Below are positions 11,881-20,673 of a stretch of DNA of 64,000 nucleotides, one piece after another. The position numbers and the translations under genes were made by a program. Numbering within the stretch: the first letter of the stretch is position 1; each line of letters starts with the position of its first letter. Below the pieces are notes generated by a model. The model ran no database searches and had not been told where the DNA came from. It was given only the letters and a program-made list of their open reading frames with translations. The DNA comes from Hyphomicrobiaceae bacterium (lineage in GTDB: Bacteria > Pseudomonadota > Alphaproteobacteria > Rhizobiales > Hyphomicrobiaceae), in assembly GCA_020638035.1 (NCBI GenBank), contig JACKJI010000006.1, positions 2,501 through 66,500 of the forward strand. The letters run 5' to 3'.

Positions 11881-12849
11881 CTAATCCGAATGTCGGCTGA
11901 TCCGCAATTTATCGGAGCGGCGGGACCGCGGATCACCAACATCGATCCAGCGATGGCCGTTGCGGACCGGCGCAAAGCGGACGGCAAAGAAGTCTGAAAT
12001 CGAACGCATGGCGTTGCCCGCCGGAGCGGGCAGGTGGGGCAGGTGGGAGAGAGCGCCCGCAACCACGCGGGTCTGCGTCGCCGAAGTGCCCATCGCCGCC
12101 AGAATGAGGACGATCACGGCCCATCGGATCGGCCTGGACGGCGGCAGCCCGAACGCAAGCCGACCGAGCGAAGGGCGACGTACGACCGGTATGGCGCGCG
12201 CAACCATCCTGCCACTACGCCGCATCAGTCCCAGCGCCTTGGTGCCCGTCTGGCGTGGCGGTGGCGACACGCGCTCCGGGCCTCGCGCGACGGGCGGCGT
12301 GATTCCTGCCGGAGGTGGAGGCATGGCGCGCGGGCGGGATCGACCTGCCGCTTCGGAGGGACCTTCGACCGCGACCTGCCGATCGCGGCGCGTCGTCCGC
12401 TCAAGCTCGGCGGCAATGGTCTGTGCAGACGGCGGAGATGGCGGCGGTGCCGGCCTGCCGCATGTTGCGAGCGCGGCGCCAAGCGCGCTCAGAGCAGGTC
12501 GGGAGTCGAGACCGGCCCCGGACACCCATTGATCGACGATCCGGCGCGTTTCGGGCCAAGCCGGCAGATCCTGCAAAGCGCCTTCTTCCAACGCCGCAAT
12601 CGCCATCGGATGGCCGCCGACCCGCGAAGCCATCTGTTCGCGGCTCAGCCCCTGTGCTTCGCGAATGCCCGCAAGCAGCCGCGTCACCTCCAGCACATCC
12701 CCCGGCAGTCGGGGCGCCCGCGCCGCTGCCGAAGCCTCGGCAGCCCTGCGGTCCGAGCCCATGCGCGCATCGGCCGAGCGCGATGCCGGTCTGCCACCCC
12801 GCCCGAAAGGCGCGGCGCTTTCCCCTAGCTTCGGCGCTCGCTGAAACAT
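11881..12849 (-). CDS. RodZ-like HTH protein with membrane anchor
   Basis: 322-aa protein with an N-terminal helix-turn-helix of the HTH_25/RodZ type (LAGIREAQGLSREQMASRV, about residues 55-80) and a long proline- and arginine-rich middle. One hydrophobic segment (WAVIVLILAAMGTSA) lies near residue 245, with a short periplasmic tail. RodZ proteins tie MreB to cell-wall synthesis, but this one lacks the usual long extracytoplasmic domain, so it could be a different membrane-bound regulator. The gene lies between ptsP and prfA on the same strand. Confidence 0.55.
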   Translation of the reverse strand: MFQRAPKLGESAAPFGRGGRPASRSADARMGSDRRAAEASAAARAPRLPGDVLEVTRLLAGIREAQGLSREQMASRVGGHPMAIAALEEGALQDLPAWPETRRIVDQWVSGAGLDSRPALSALGAALATCGRPAPPPSPPSAQTIAAELERTTRRDRQVAVEGPSEAAGRSRPRAMPPPPAGITPPVARGPERVSPPPRQTGTKALGLMRRSGRMVARAIPVVRRPSLGRLAFGLPPSRPIRWAVIVLILAAMGTSATQTRVVAGALSHLPHLPAPAGNAMRSISDFFAVRFAPVRNGHRWIDVGDPRSRRSDKLRISRHSD

Positions 12850-13081
12850 GCTGACTGCGGCCCTCGTTGACGGACACCGGGACAGGCACCTCTGGCGGAC
12901 ACCTAGCGGTGGTCGCGGCCTCGCGACCAGCCCTTATGCCGGAATACTCGACATTTCAGACCTGCAAGCCGCCCTCGTCAAAGGGCCCAAGAACGAATCG
13001 CGCCAGGGTGTGGCAGAAATTCAAGACCTGCCCTTGCAAAATCTGTGGGCTAGCGAGCAACCCAAGGCGGTCCGCCAAAGG

Positions 13082-15373
13082 TCAATGATCGACGCCAGCG
13101 TGGCGGGCAAACCGCAACAGCGCCCGGCGCATGTCTTTTTCGCCCTGCGCCAGCAAGCGCTCCATCTCGCGCTCGATCTCGGAGGCATCGAGCGACAGGA
13201 TCATCGACTTCACCGCACCGACCGCGGCCGGGGCCATGGAAATCGAGCGAAAACCGAGCCCGATCAGCGCCATTGCCTCGACGGGGCGCCCCGCAATCTC
13301 GCCGCAAACCGTGACCGGGACGTTATGGCGGCGACCGGCCTGGAGGACCTGGCGCAAGGCCCGCAACGGCGCCACCGACAAGACATCGTAGCGGCTCGCC
13401 ACCTTGGCATTGGTGCGGTCCGCGGCGAACAGGAACTGCATGAGGTCGTTGGAACCGATGGAGACGAAATCGACGAGACGGAACAGGTCATCGAGTTCGA
13501 ACAGCAGGCTGGGCACCTCGAACATGGCGCCGAGCCGCACCCGCTCCGGACAGGGCATCCCCTTGCGGCGGATGAGCCCCAGCTCGGCGTCGAACAGTTC
13601 CTTGACCCGGACCATCTCCGCCGCCGTCGAGACCATCGGGATCATCAGGCGCAGCTCGCCGCCTGCTGTCGCACGGAACAAGGCGCGCAGCTGGGTGCGC
13701 AGCAAGGCCTTGCGGTCGAGCGACATGCGGATCGCGCGCCAACCCAGCGCAGGGTTCTCCTCCTTCACCTTGTGAAGGTAGGGCAGCATCTTGTCGCCAC
13801 CGATGTCGAGCGCCCGGAAGACGATCGGCTTGCCGCCCGCCGCCTCGATCACCTGCCGGTAGGACTGCGCCTGGCGCTCCAGCCGCGGTAACGTCCGCGA
13901 CACCATGAACTGCAGCTCGGTGCGGAACAGACCAACCCCGTCAGCACCCGATTCCTCCAGATGCTCCATGTCGTAGACAAGGCCGGCATTGATGTTGAGC
14001 TCGACGCGCTGGCCGTCTTTGGTCGTGGCAGGCACATCGCGCAAGGCACCGTATTTCTTCTGCCGGCGAGCACGGAACCGCACCTTGTCGGAGAAGGCGG
14101 AGATGACGTCAGGCAGCGGCCTGAGGTAGACCTCACCGGTTTCCGCGTCGATGATTGCCGCGTCGCCGGGGCCGACGTGCTCGACCACGCCCTCGGCCTG
14201 GCCAAGGGCAGGGATGCCGAGCGCCTTGGCGACCACCGCGACATGACTTTGCGCGCTACCGTCCTCGACAACGAGGCCACGCAGCTTCTTTGGATCGTAG
14301 TCGAGCAGCTCTGCCGGCCCCATCGTACGCGCGATGAGAATGGTGTCGGCCGGCATGTCGGCAGGTAGGTGCTCGGAGCTGGAACGCCCGGCCAGAATGC
14401 GCAGCATGCGGTCCGACAGGTCGTCGAAGTCGCGCTGGCGCTCCTGCCAATAGGGATCGGCATTGCGAAGCATGCGGGCGCGTGAGCGGTTTTTTACGCT
14501 CTCCACCGCCGCATCCGCCGTCAGCCCGCTCTGCACCGCCTCGCGCAACCGTCGCTCCCAGCCGCGGTCATGGGCGAACATTCGGTAGGCTTCCAGGACG
14601 TCGCGATGATCGCCGTCTGTGGCGAGCTGCTCCTGCTCGAGCATCTCGTCCAACGCAGCGCGCAGCTCCGTGATCGCGGACTCCAGCCGCTTCAACTCCG
14701 CCACCGGATCATCAGCCGTGAACTTGGTGACGACAATGCGCGGCTCATGCAGCACGACGTGACCCAACGCGATTCCCTCTGACAGGATCTCGCCGCTAAT
14801 GGTGGCGGCAAGCGAGCGGGAGATCTCAGCATCGGCCTCGGCGTTGGCGACGGCACCCGAGACGAGATGCTCGGCCACAACCATGGCGGTGGCCTGCAAC
14901 GTCTCGACATCATCGTCGGAATACTCCCGGAACGCATGATTCTGGATGACGAGCACGCCGAGCATCTGGCCGCTGCGCAGGATCGGCACCGCAAGCAGCG
15001 AATGATAGATCTCTTCGCCCGTCTCCGGACGGTAGGAGAACGCCGGGTGGTGCTGCGCGTCGGGCTCATTGACGGGCGTGCCAAGTTCGGCACAGCGGCC
15101 GACGAGGCCTTCGTTGCGCTTGAGACGCGTGGTGTGGACCGCCGCAGGATTGAGGCCTTCCGTGGCAAACAGCTCGAGCGAGCCGTCGCGCCGCTTCAGA
15201 TAGATGGAGCAGACCTCGGCCACCATGACGCCGGCGACGTGGCGCACGATCTTGTCGAGGCGTGACTGGCCATCGCCGGCCTCGGCCATGATCTGGCGCA
15301 GCCGGCGCATGATGATGCGCAACGCCGGTTCCGACGCCGAGATCTCAGGCTCGTCACTTCGCCTGCTTTGCAT
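13082..15373 (-). CDS. ptsP: PEP-protein phosphotransferase PtsP (EI-Ntr)
   Basis: First enzyme of the nitrogen phosphotransferase relay; it autophosphorylates with phosphoenolpyruvate and passes phosphate to NPr. The 763-aa protein has an N-terminal GAF domain (about residues 20-180), then the EI N-terminal domain and swivelling phosphohistidine domain with the active His in GSAQSHVAVVAKALG, and the TIM-barrel PEP-binding domain (FRTELQFM, LDIGGDKMLPYL, CGEIAGRP). The ATG at 15373 was chosen; a GTG nine codons upstream is possible. It lies upstream of the HTH gene and downstream of lysC on the same strand, the usual alphaproteobacterial lysC-ptsP neighbourhood. Confidence 0.95.
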   Translation of the reverse strand: MQSRRSDEPEISASEPALRIIMRRLRQIMAEAGDGQSRLDKIVRHVAGVMVAEVCSIYLKRRDGSLELFATEGLNPAAVHTTRLKRNEGLVGRCAELGTPVNEPDAQHHPAFSYRPETGEEIYHSLLAVPILRSGQMLGVLVIQNHAFREYSDDDVETLQATAMVVAEHLVSGAVANAEADAEISRSLAATISGEILSEGIALGHVVLHEPRIVVTKFTADDPVAELKRLESAITELRAALDEMLEQEQLATDGDHRDVLEAYRMFAHDRGWERRLREAVQSGLTADAAVESVKNRSRARMLRNADPYWQERQRDFDDLSDRMLRILAGRSSSEHLPADMPADTILIARTMGPAELLDYDPKKLRGLVVEDGSAQSHVAVVAKALGIPALGQAEGVVEHVGPGDAAIIDAETGEVYLRPLPDVISAFSDKVRFRARRQKKYGALRDVPATTKDGQRVELNINAGLVYDMEHLEESGADGVGLFRTELQFMVSRTLPRLERQAQSYRQVIEAAGGKPIVFRALDIGGDKMLPYLHKVKEENPALGWRAIRMSLDRKALLRTQLRALFRATAGGELRLMIPMVSTAAEMVRVKELFDAELGLIRRKGMPCPERVRLGAMFEVPSLLFELDDLFRLVDFVSIGSNDLMQFLFAADRTNAKVASRYDVLSVAPLRALRQVLQAGRRHNVPVTVCGEIAGRPVEAMALIGLGFRSISMAPAAVGAVKSMILSLDASEIEREMERLLAQGEKDMRRALLRFARHAGVDH

Positions 15374-15540
15374 CACCCACCATCCCGACGACCCAGACAC
15401 CTGCTGGGCGGATTGCTCGAATGCCGGCTCTGCCGGGAACGATCACTCGCTGCCCGTGTAGCCCCTGGAGCTGCAAAAGTCATACCCAATTGCCGAGCGG
15501 GCACCGCAGCATCAAACCGCCTGCGACCCGTTCGGGTAAA

Positions 15541-15559
15541 ATTGTTGCGCCGCAACAAT
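15541..15559 (-). terminator. Rho-independent terminator after lysC
   Basis: ATTGTTGCG and CGCAACAAT form a perfect 9-bp stem with a single-base loop. On the minus strand it is followed by TTTT and sits 17 bases after the lysC stop codon. It probably separates lysC from ptsP transcription. Confidence 0.7.
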
Positions 15560-15575
15560 CACGAATGCCGTATGA

Positions 15576-16838
15576 TCAGGCGGCGTCCAATCCGTACATG
15601 GAGTGCAACGTACGGACTGCCAACTCGGCATAAGCAGCATCGATCAACACGCTGATTTTGATCTCGGACGTCGAGATCGCAATGATGTTGATGCCCTTCT
15701 GCGACAAGGCTTTGAACATCTCGGCGGCGACGCCGGCGTGAGAGCGCATGCCAATGCCGATGACGGAGATCTTGGCCACATCGGCAGAACTCTGCACGTC
15801 GAAGTGGCCGATGTCGGCCTCCGCTGCCTTTAAAACATCCAAGGTGCGCGACAATTCAGCGGCCTGGACGGTGAACGTCATATCGGTGCTCTTGCCGTCC
15901 GAAGACACGTTCTGCACGATCATGTCGACGTTGATGTTTGCGTCCGCCAACGGCCCGAAGATGCGGGCGGCAACTCCGGGCTTGTCGGCAACCTTGAGGA
16001 TGGTGACCTTCGCCTCGTCCTTCGCGTAGGCGATGCCGCTGACGACCTGCTGTTCCACGATCTCATCCTCGTCGGTAACGATTGTGCCGATGTCTTCCAG
16101 TTTTTCGAGCCGCACCGGGCTCATCTGATCCGGGGCAACGAAGCTCGAGAGCACGCGCAGGCGCACCCGGTGCACCATCGCCAGCTCGACCGAGCGGGTT
16201 TGCAGGACTTTCGAGCCAAGCGAGGCCATTTCCAACATCTCCTCGTAGGAGATCTTGGGCAGCCGGCGGGCCTTCTGCACGATGCGCGGATCGGTGGTGT
16301 AGACGCCATCGACGTCGGTATAGATGTCACAGACGTCAGCATTGACCGCCACCGCGACCGCCACAGCGGAGGTATCCGAGCCGCCGCGCCCCAGCGTAGC
16401 GATGCGTTGCCCACCAGGTTCGATGCCCTGGAAGCCGGTGATGACCGCCACCTCACCACCCTCGATACGCGCCCGCAACGCACCGCCGTCGATGTTGGTG
16501 ATGCGTGCCGAGCCGTGAGCCGTACTGGTCTCGATCGGTATTTGCCAGCCCTGCCATGAGCGTGCCGTCACACCCATCGATTGCAGAACGATGGCCAAGA
16601 GACCGGCCGTGATCTGCTCGCCGGAGGCAACGACCGCGTCGTATTCGCGCCGGTCATAGTTGGGCGAGGCGTCCTTGACCCAGGCCACGAGCTGGTTGGT
16701 TGTGCCGGCCATGGCGGACACGACGACGGCCACCTTGTTCCCGGCGTCGACCTCCCGCTTGACGTGACGGGCCACGTTGCGGATGCGCTCGACATCGGCG
16801 ACCGAGGTGCCGCCAAACTTCATCACGACAACTGCCAT
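15576..16838 (-). CDS. lysC: Aspartate kinase
   Basis: Phosphorylates aspartate, the first step toward lysine, threonine and methionine (and diaminopimelate for the cell wall). The 420-aa enzyme starts at ATG 16838 (MAVVVMKFGGTSV), where KFGGTSV is the family signature. The amino acid kinase domain spans about residues 1-235 (GRGGSDTSAVAVA, TTDPRIV), followed by two ACT domains for feedback control by lysine or threonine. An ATG five codons upstream is the alternative start. It is divergent from ubiG with about 250 bases between. Confidence 0.96.
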   Translation of the reverse strand: MAVVVMKFGGTSVADVERIRNVARHVKREVDAGNKVAVVVSAMAGTTNQLVAWVKDASPNYDRREYDAVVASGEQITAGLLAIVLQSMGVTARSWQGWQIPIETSTAHGSARITNIDGGALRARIEGGEVAVITGFQGIEPGGQRIATLGRGGSDTSAVAVAVAVNADVCDIYTDVDGVYTTDPRIVQKARRLPKISYEEMLEMASLGSKVLQTRSVELAMVHRVRLRVLSSFVAPDQMSPVRLEKLEDIGTIVTDEDEIVEQQVVSGIAYAKDEAKVTILKVADKPGVAARIFGPLADANINVDMIVQNVSSDGKSTDMTFTVQAAELSRTLDVLKAAEADIGHFDVQSSADVAKISVIGIGMRSHAGVAAEMFKALSQKGINIIAISTSEIKISVLIDAAYAELAVRTLHSMYGLDAA

Positions 16839-17089
16839 TGTCTTTTCGTCCATCTGCCGCGCTGCCGGGAGCGCACGTCATTCCTGCTGCCGGCACCGGC
16901 AGGGCGAGGCAACTGATCGCGACGCCGGACCGTCGACGATGCGCCGGCAGCCATGTCGCGCCGGACTGAACCTGGGTGTCCCTCGAAAATTTCGCGGCAC
17001 TCTTAGCGGCATCGCCGCACAAGAGCAACTAGGCAAGCACGTCGCTAGCCTTGCTTGACACCGGCTGCCACGGGCGCCATGTGGAGCAG

Positions 17090-17917
17090 ATGACGAGGCT
17101 CGATCCAGCAAACGAACCCGCACATGCCGAAATCGGCCACGCGCCGGGGGCCGGGAGGGGAACCGCGAGCATAAACGCGGACCCCGCCGAGATTGCTCGC
17201 TTTGGAGCGCTCGCGGCACGCTGGTGGGATGCCGAAGGGGAGTTCAAGCCCCTGCATCAGCTGGGGCCGGCGCGCCTCGCCTTCGTTAGAGCCGCAATCA
17301 CTGAGGCGCTCGGCCTTGACGACCGCGGCCTCAAGCCACTCAAGGGAATTCGCCTCCTCGACATCGGCTCTGGCGGCGGGCTCGTCAGCGAGCCACTAGC
17401 CCGGCTGGGCGCCAACGTCACCGGTATCGATCTCGCCGAGGACAGCGTAGCGGCAGCACGGGCGCATGCGGCGGCCGGCGGTCTCAACATCGACTACCGG
17501 GTGCAGAGCATCGAGGCGCTGGCCGACTCCGGCGAGGGCTTTGATGCCGCGGTTTGCCTCGAAGTCGTCGAGCACGTGCCCGACCCGGCGGCCTTTCTGT
17601 CCACTGCGGCTCGTGTGCTCGAACCCGGCGGCGTGCTCATCGCCTCAACGCTCAACAGAACACTCAAGTCGTATGCACTAGCCATTGTTGGAGCCGAGTA
17701 TTTACTCGGCTGGCTGCCGCGCGGCACGCATCAGTGGGACCGGTTCCTGACACCGCAGGAACTGACGGACCACCTGCTCGCGGCAGGCCTGCAACCATCA
17801 CGCACATCTGGTCTGTCTTATACAGCGCGATCCGGCCGCTGGGTCTTGTCGGACGACACCGACGTCAACTACCTGATTGCAGCGCGCAAGCCGGAAACTG
17901 CCAGCCCTCCGGCATAA
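17090..17917 (+). CDS. ubiG: Ubiquinone O-methyltransferase UbiG
   Basis: SAM-dependent enzyme performing both O-methylations of ubiquinone biosynthesis. The 275-aa product shows RFGALAARWWDAEGEFKPLH, the characteristic UbiG N-terminal block, then the SAM site LLDIGSGGGLVSEPLARLG and the LEVVEHVPD segment. I chose the ATG at 17090 because GGAG lies 5 bases upstream; a further ATG at 17051 would add 13 unrelated residues. UbiG is membrane associated through a C-terminal amphipathic region. It is monocistronic here, with a convergent regulator downstream. Confidence 0.95.
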   Translation: MTRLDPANEPAHAEIGHAPGAGRGTASINADPAEIARFGALAARWWDAEGEFKPLHQLGPARLAFVRAAITEALGLDDRGLKPLKGIRLLDIGSGGGLVSEPLARLGANVTGIDLAEDSVAAARAHAAAGGLNIDYRVQSIEALADSGEGFDAAVCLEVVEHVPDPAAFLSTAARVLEPGGVLIASTLNRTLKSYALAIVGAEYLLGWLPRGTHQWDRFLTPQELTDHLLAAGLQPSRTSGLSYTARSGRWVLSDDTDVNYLIAARKPETASPPA

Positions 17918-17947
17918 GGGCATTGCCGGCCGCACGCGGCAGCGGCG

Positions 17948-18619
17948 TCAGACCTCGTCCAGCATGTAGCCGACGCCGCGCATGGTTCGGATCGTGATGC
18001 GTGGATGTTCGGTTTTTTTCCGAAGCCGGTGAACGTAAGTCTCGATTGCGGTGGAACCCACCTCCTCGTCCATGGAGAAGACACGCGCGGCAATGTCCTC
18101 CTTGGCGACCACGTGACCGCGATGCCGCAGCAGCACTTGCAGGACGGACCGCTCGCGCGGCGTGAGATCGACGACGTTGCCCGCGAGCAGAACCTGCCGC
18201 GAGACCATATCGAGTTGCAGCGGCCCACATTCGAGTACGACCGCCTCTCGGGCCGGACGGCGGGCCAGCAGCGCACTTATGCGAATTCTGAGTTCATCCC
18301 CATCGATCGGTCGCAACACGAAGTCATCCGCCCCGGCACCCAAAGCTGACACGATCAAATCCAAAGCGTTGCGCGAGCCGCAGGCGACAATCGCCACATC
18401 CGGCCGCGTGGCACGTATAGCCTTGATAAGGGTCAACAATCCTGCAGCCCCAATCGCTGCGTCGAAGTCGGCAATGAGCAGGTCATACCGGGCAACGCGC
18501 AGGGCCTCCTTCGCCCCCTCGACCGTTGGTATGACATCCACAGCACAGTCGAGTTGCTTCATCGCAACGGTTAATCGCGTCGACGCAATATTTGAGTCAC
18601 CAATCTGTAGAATTCGCAT
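17948..18619 (-). CDS. OmpR-type response regulator with atypical receiver
   Basis: 223-aa two-domain regulator. The receiver (residues 1-110) keeps an aspartate at the phosphorylation strand (DLLIADFD, D51 or D53), but the N-terminal acidic cluster is reduced to one Asp (LQIGDS) and the conserved Lys of the fifth strand is replaced by Arg (VLRPIDG, R103). The C-terminal winged helix is typical: LTPRERSVLQVLLRHRG, then IETYVHRLRKK. The ATG at 18619 starts MRILQIGDS. No sensor kinase gene is adjacent. Because the Lys is usually needed for signalling, it may act without phosphorylation or respond in an altered way. Broadly similar to CtrA/PhoB-class regulators. Confidence 0.85.
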   Translation of the reverse strand: MRILQIGDSNIASTRLTVAMKQLDCAVDVIPTVEGAKEALRVARYDLLIADFDAAIGAAGLLTLIKAIRATRPDVAIVACGSRNALDLIVSALGAGADDFVLRPIDGDELRIRISALLARRPAREAVVLECGPLQLDMVSRQVLLAGNVVDLTPRERSVLQVLLRHRGHVVAKEDIAARVFSMDEEVGSTAIETYVHRLRKKTEHPRITIRTMRGVGYMLDEV

Positions 18620-19015
18620 GGCTTTTCCGCTTCGGGAGAGACCGAAACCGAGCGGCGCGCACACTCAACGGACCACCCCTGGCGAGAAATCTCCCGAATT
18701 AGCTAACCGTTCCGCACGATGCGAACGGTGTTCTCCTGGCCCTGGAGGATCGTTTTCGCGGCCCCCACTGTCAAATTCTTTTCAGCTGGCTTGAAAAAGA
18801 AAGATCGAAAAAAGCTCGTTACTTCCGATGGTTGCATACGCCTGCACAATTTGGGCGCACGCACGGCAAGCACACGTGGTGCATCGGCCACATGACTGAA
18901 AGGAAACCGACAGGTTGGCCGCTTACTTTGCAAATTGCTTGTGCGCTCGACGGGGGTCAATAGGCGATCCGACTGCGTATCCGGGCATAAACAGTGCGTT
19001 TCAGGGGGAACCCAA
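18620..19015. other. Divergent intergenic region upstream of porin 1
   Basis: About 400 bases between the divergent regulator and porin starts. It holds an imperfect palindrome, ACCGTTC ... GAACGGT (about 18706-18729), which could be an operator or hairpin, and the porin ribosome binding site AGGGGGAA just before 19016. No reading frame is supported. Confidence 0.4.
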
Positions 19016-20281
19016 ATGAAAGCGAAATGTATCGGCGTCGCTCTGCTTCTCGCGGCGTCTACGGCATGGACGCCCGCATTCGCCGCCGACCTTGGTGGTG
19101 ATTGCTGCGCGGATCTTGAGGAGCGGGTCGCCGAGCTTGAGGCTACGACGGCTCGCAAGGGCAACCGCAAGGTGAGCCTCACGGTTTCAGGCCAGGTCAA
19201 CGAGCTGGTCTACTGGTGGGACGATGGCGTTGAGAGCAACGTCTACGTCGGCACCTCGGGCTTCTCTTCGAGCCGCTTCCGGTTCCGTGGTGACGCCAAG
19301 ATCAACGCTGACTGGTCGGCCGGCTACTACATCGAGATCGAGACGGTCTCGGCTCAGGTTTCCGGAACCAGTGCTTCTGACGACGACTCTTCCGTTGCCG
19401 TCCAGCTGCGCCACTCGACGTGGTTCTTGAAGTCCAAGCAGCTCGGCACGCTGTGGGTTGGTCACACCTCGCATGCCACCGACGACATCGTGCTGTTCGC
19501 CAACGGCGGCACGGGTGCGGCAACGGCTGCCAACTACAACGTCGCACCGGGTGCCAACATCACCTTCCGCGGCAGCAACGGTCTCGAGCTGAACGACATC
19601 TTCGACTTCCTCGACACCGATCGTGCCAACGTCATCCGCTACGACTCGCCCACCTTCGCCGGGTTCACCATCTCGGCCTCGTGGGGTGAGGACGACATGT
19701 GGGACGTCGCCCTGAAGTATGCCGGCGAGTTCAACGGCATCAAGATCGCGGGCGGCATCGGCTACCACGTCGAGCGTGATGTCACGGGCGACAACGGCAG
19801 CCACAACCTGGGCGAACTCTATCCGAACGTCGACTTCGAAGATGTTCGCGGGTCGATCAGCGTTCTGCACGAGCCGACTGGCCTCTTCGTTGACTTCGCT
19901 GGCGTGCACCGCGAATTCGACGATCCGCGCTTCGATGACTTCAACTACTGGATGATCCGCGGCGGTATCTACCGCAAGTGGTTCGCCATCGGTAAGACCT
20001 CGATCTTCGGCGAGTACGCTGAAGCCCAAAATAGTGGCAACCTGCTCACCACGACGGGCTCGGTTGCAGACGACAATCTCCGTCGGGTCACCTATACGTC
20101 GGCTGACGGTACCCTCTACGGCATCGGCATCAACCAGTACATCGATGCCGCCGCCATGGAACTCTATGCCGGCTGGCGCCACTTCGAGGCCGATCTGGTC
20201 GAATTGAATGATGGTCGCCGCGTCTCCGTGCCCACCGACGACATCGACACGGTCTATGCCGGTGCGCGTATCCAGTTCTGA
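19016..20281 (+). CDS. Alphaproteobacterial porin, copy 1
   Basis: Outer-membrane beta-barrel channel for small solutes. The 421-aa precursor starts at ATG 19016 with a signal peptide (MKAKCIGVALLLAAST ... AFA) and mature start ADLGGDCCADLEERV, a short coiled-coil-forming segment with an unusual double Cys. The rest alternates aromatic beta-strands, and the chain ends in RIQF with a terminal Phe as required for barrel assembly. From 19071 to the stop the DNA appears identical to 20726-21936 in copy 2, while the signal peptides and upstream regions differ. The RBS AGGGGGAA is strong. Confidence 0.9.
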   Translation: MKAKCIGVALLLAASTAWTPAFAADLGGDCCADLEERVAELEATTARKGNRKVSLTVSGQVNELVYWWDDGVESNVYVGTSGFSSSRFRFRGDAKINADWSAGYYIEIETVSAQVSGTSASDDDSSVAVQLRHSTWFLKSKQLGTLWVGHTSHATDDIVLFANGGTGAATAANYNVAPGANITFRGSNGLELNDIFDFLDTDRANVIRYDSPTFAGFTISASWGEDDMWDVALKYAGEFNGIKIAGGIGYHVERDVTGDNGSHNLGELYPNVDFEDVRGSISVLHEPTGLFVDFAGVHREFDDPRFDDFNYWMIRGGIYRKWFAIGKTSIFGEYAEAQNSGNLLTTTGSVADDNLRRVTYTSADGTLYGIGINQYIDAAAMELYAGWRHFEADLVELNDGRRVSVPTDDIDTVYAGARIQF

Positions 20282-20330
20282 TCGCACCGTTCACCGGAGC
20301 CCAATGGCTTCGAGTTGACAAAGAGTTAAA

Positions 20331-20362
20331 GAGGGGCGCGTGCAGTGTTGCGCGCGCCCCTC
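20331..20362 (+). terminator. Hairpin after porin 1
   Basis: GAGGGGCGCG and CGCGCCCCTC pair in a 10-bp GC-rich stem about 50 bases after the porin stop. A T-rich tract comes only later (near 20395), so it is an imperfect intrinsic terminator. Confidence 0.55.
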
Positions 20363-20673
20363 ACGCTCCGCAAAAGGGCAACACTTGCCCAAGGTTTTTG
20401 CAAGTTTCGTTTTGAGTTTTGCGAATCGTCGGGTTGAATGCGGGCCATAGCCTGTCAGCCACCTCAAGCATCGGTGGCGTCCCGGAAGCCTTCGAACCGG
20501 ACCGGCGGCGTATCAGATCAGTAACCCAGTTGCGTCACCTGCGTAGCGCGTTCTGTTCGAGCCGCGTGTGCCTGCAGGCACGTGCCCCTCGCCAGGACAA
20601 CGATCGAGCCGGGACGCCAGCAAAACTGCGATCCCGACGTGCGAAATGGAGATAGACTATGATTGGGGGACTG

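Noticed and set aside
12848..13891. Plus-strand open frame of 347 codons over ptsP
   Set aside because: Antisense to the PEP-binding domain of ptsP; Arg/His/Gln-rich with no motif.
19187..20287. Long minus-strand open frame (366 codons) opposite porin 1, and its counterpart 20842-22032
   Set aside because: Shadow of the strongly biased porin codons; no start signal, no similarity, and it is duplicated simply because the porin is.
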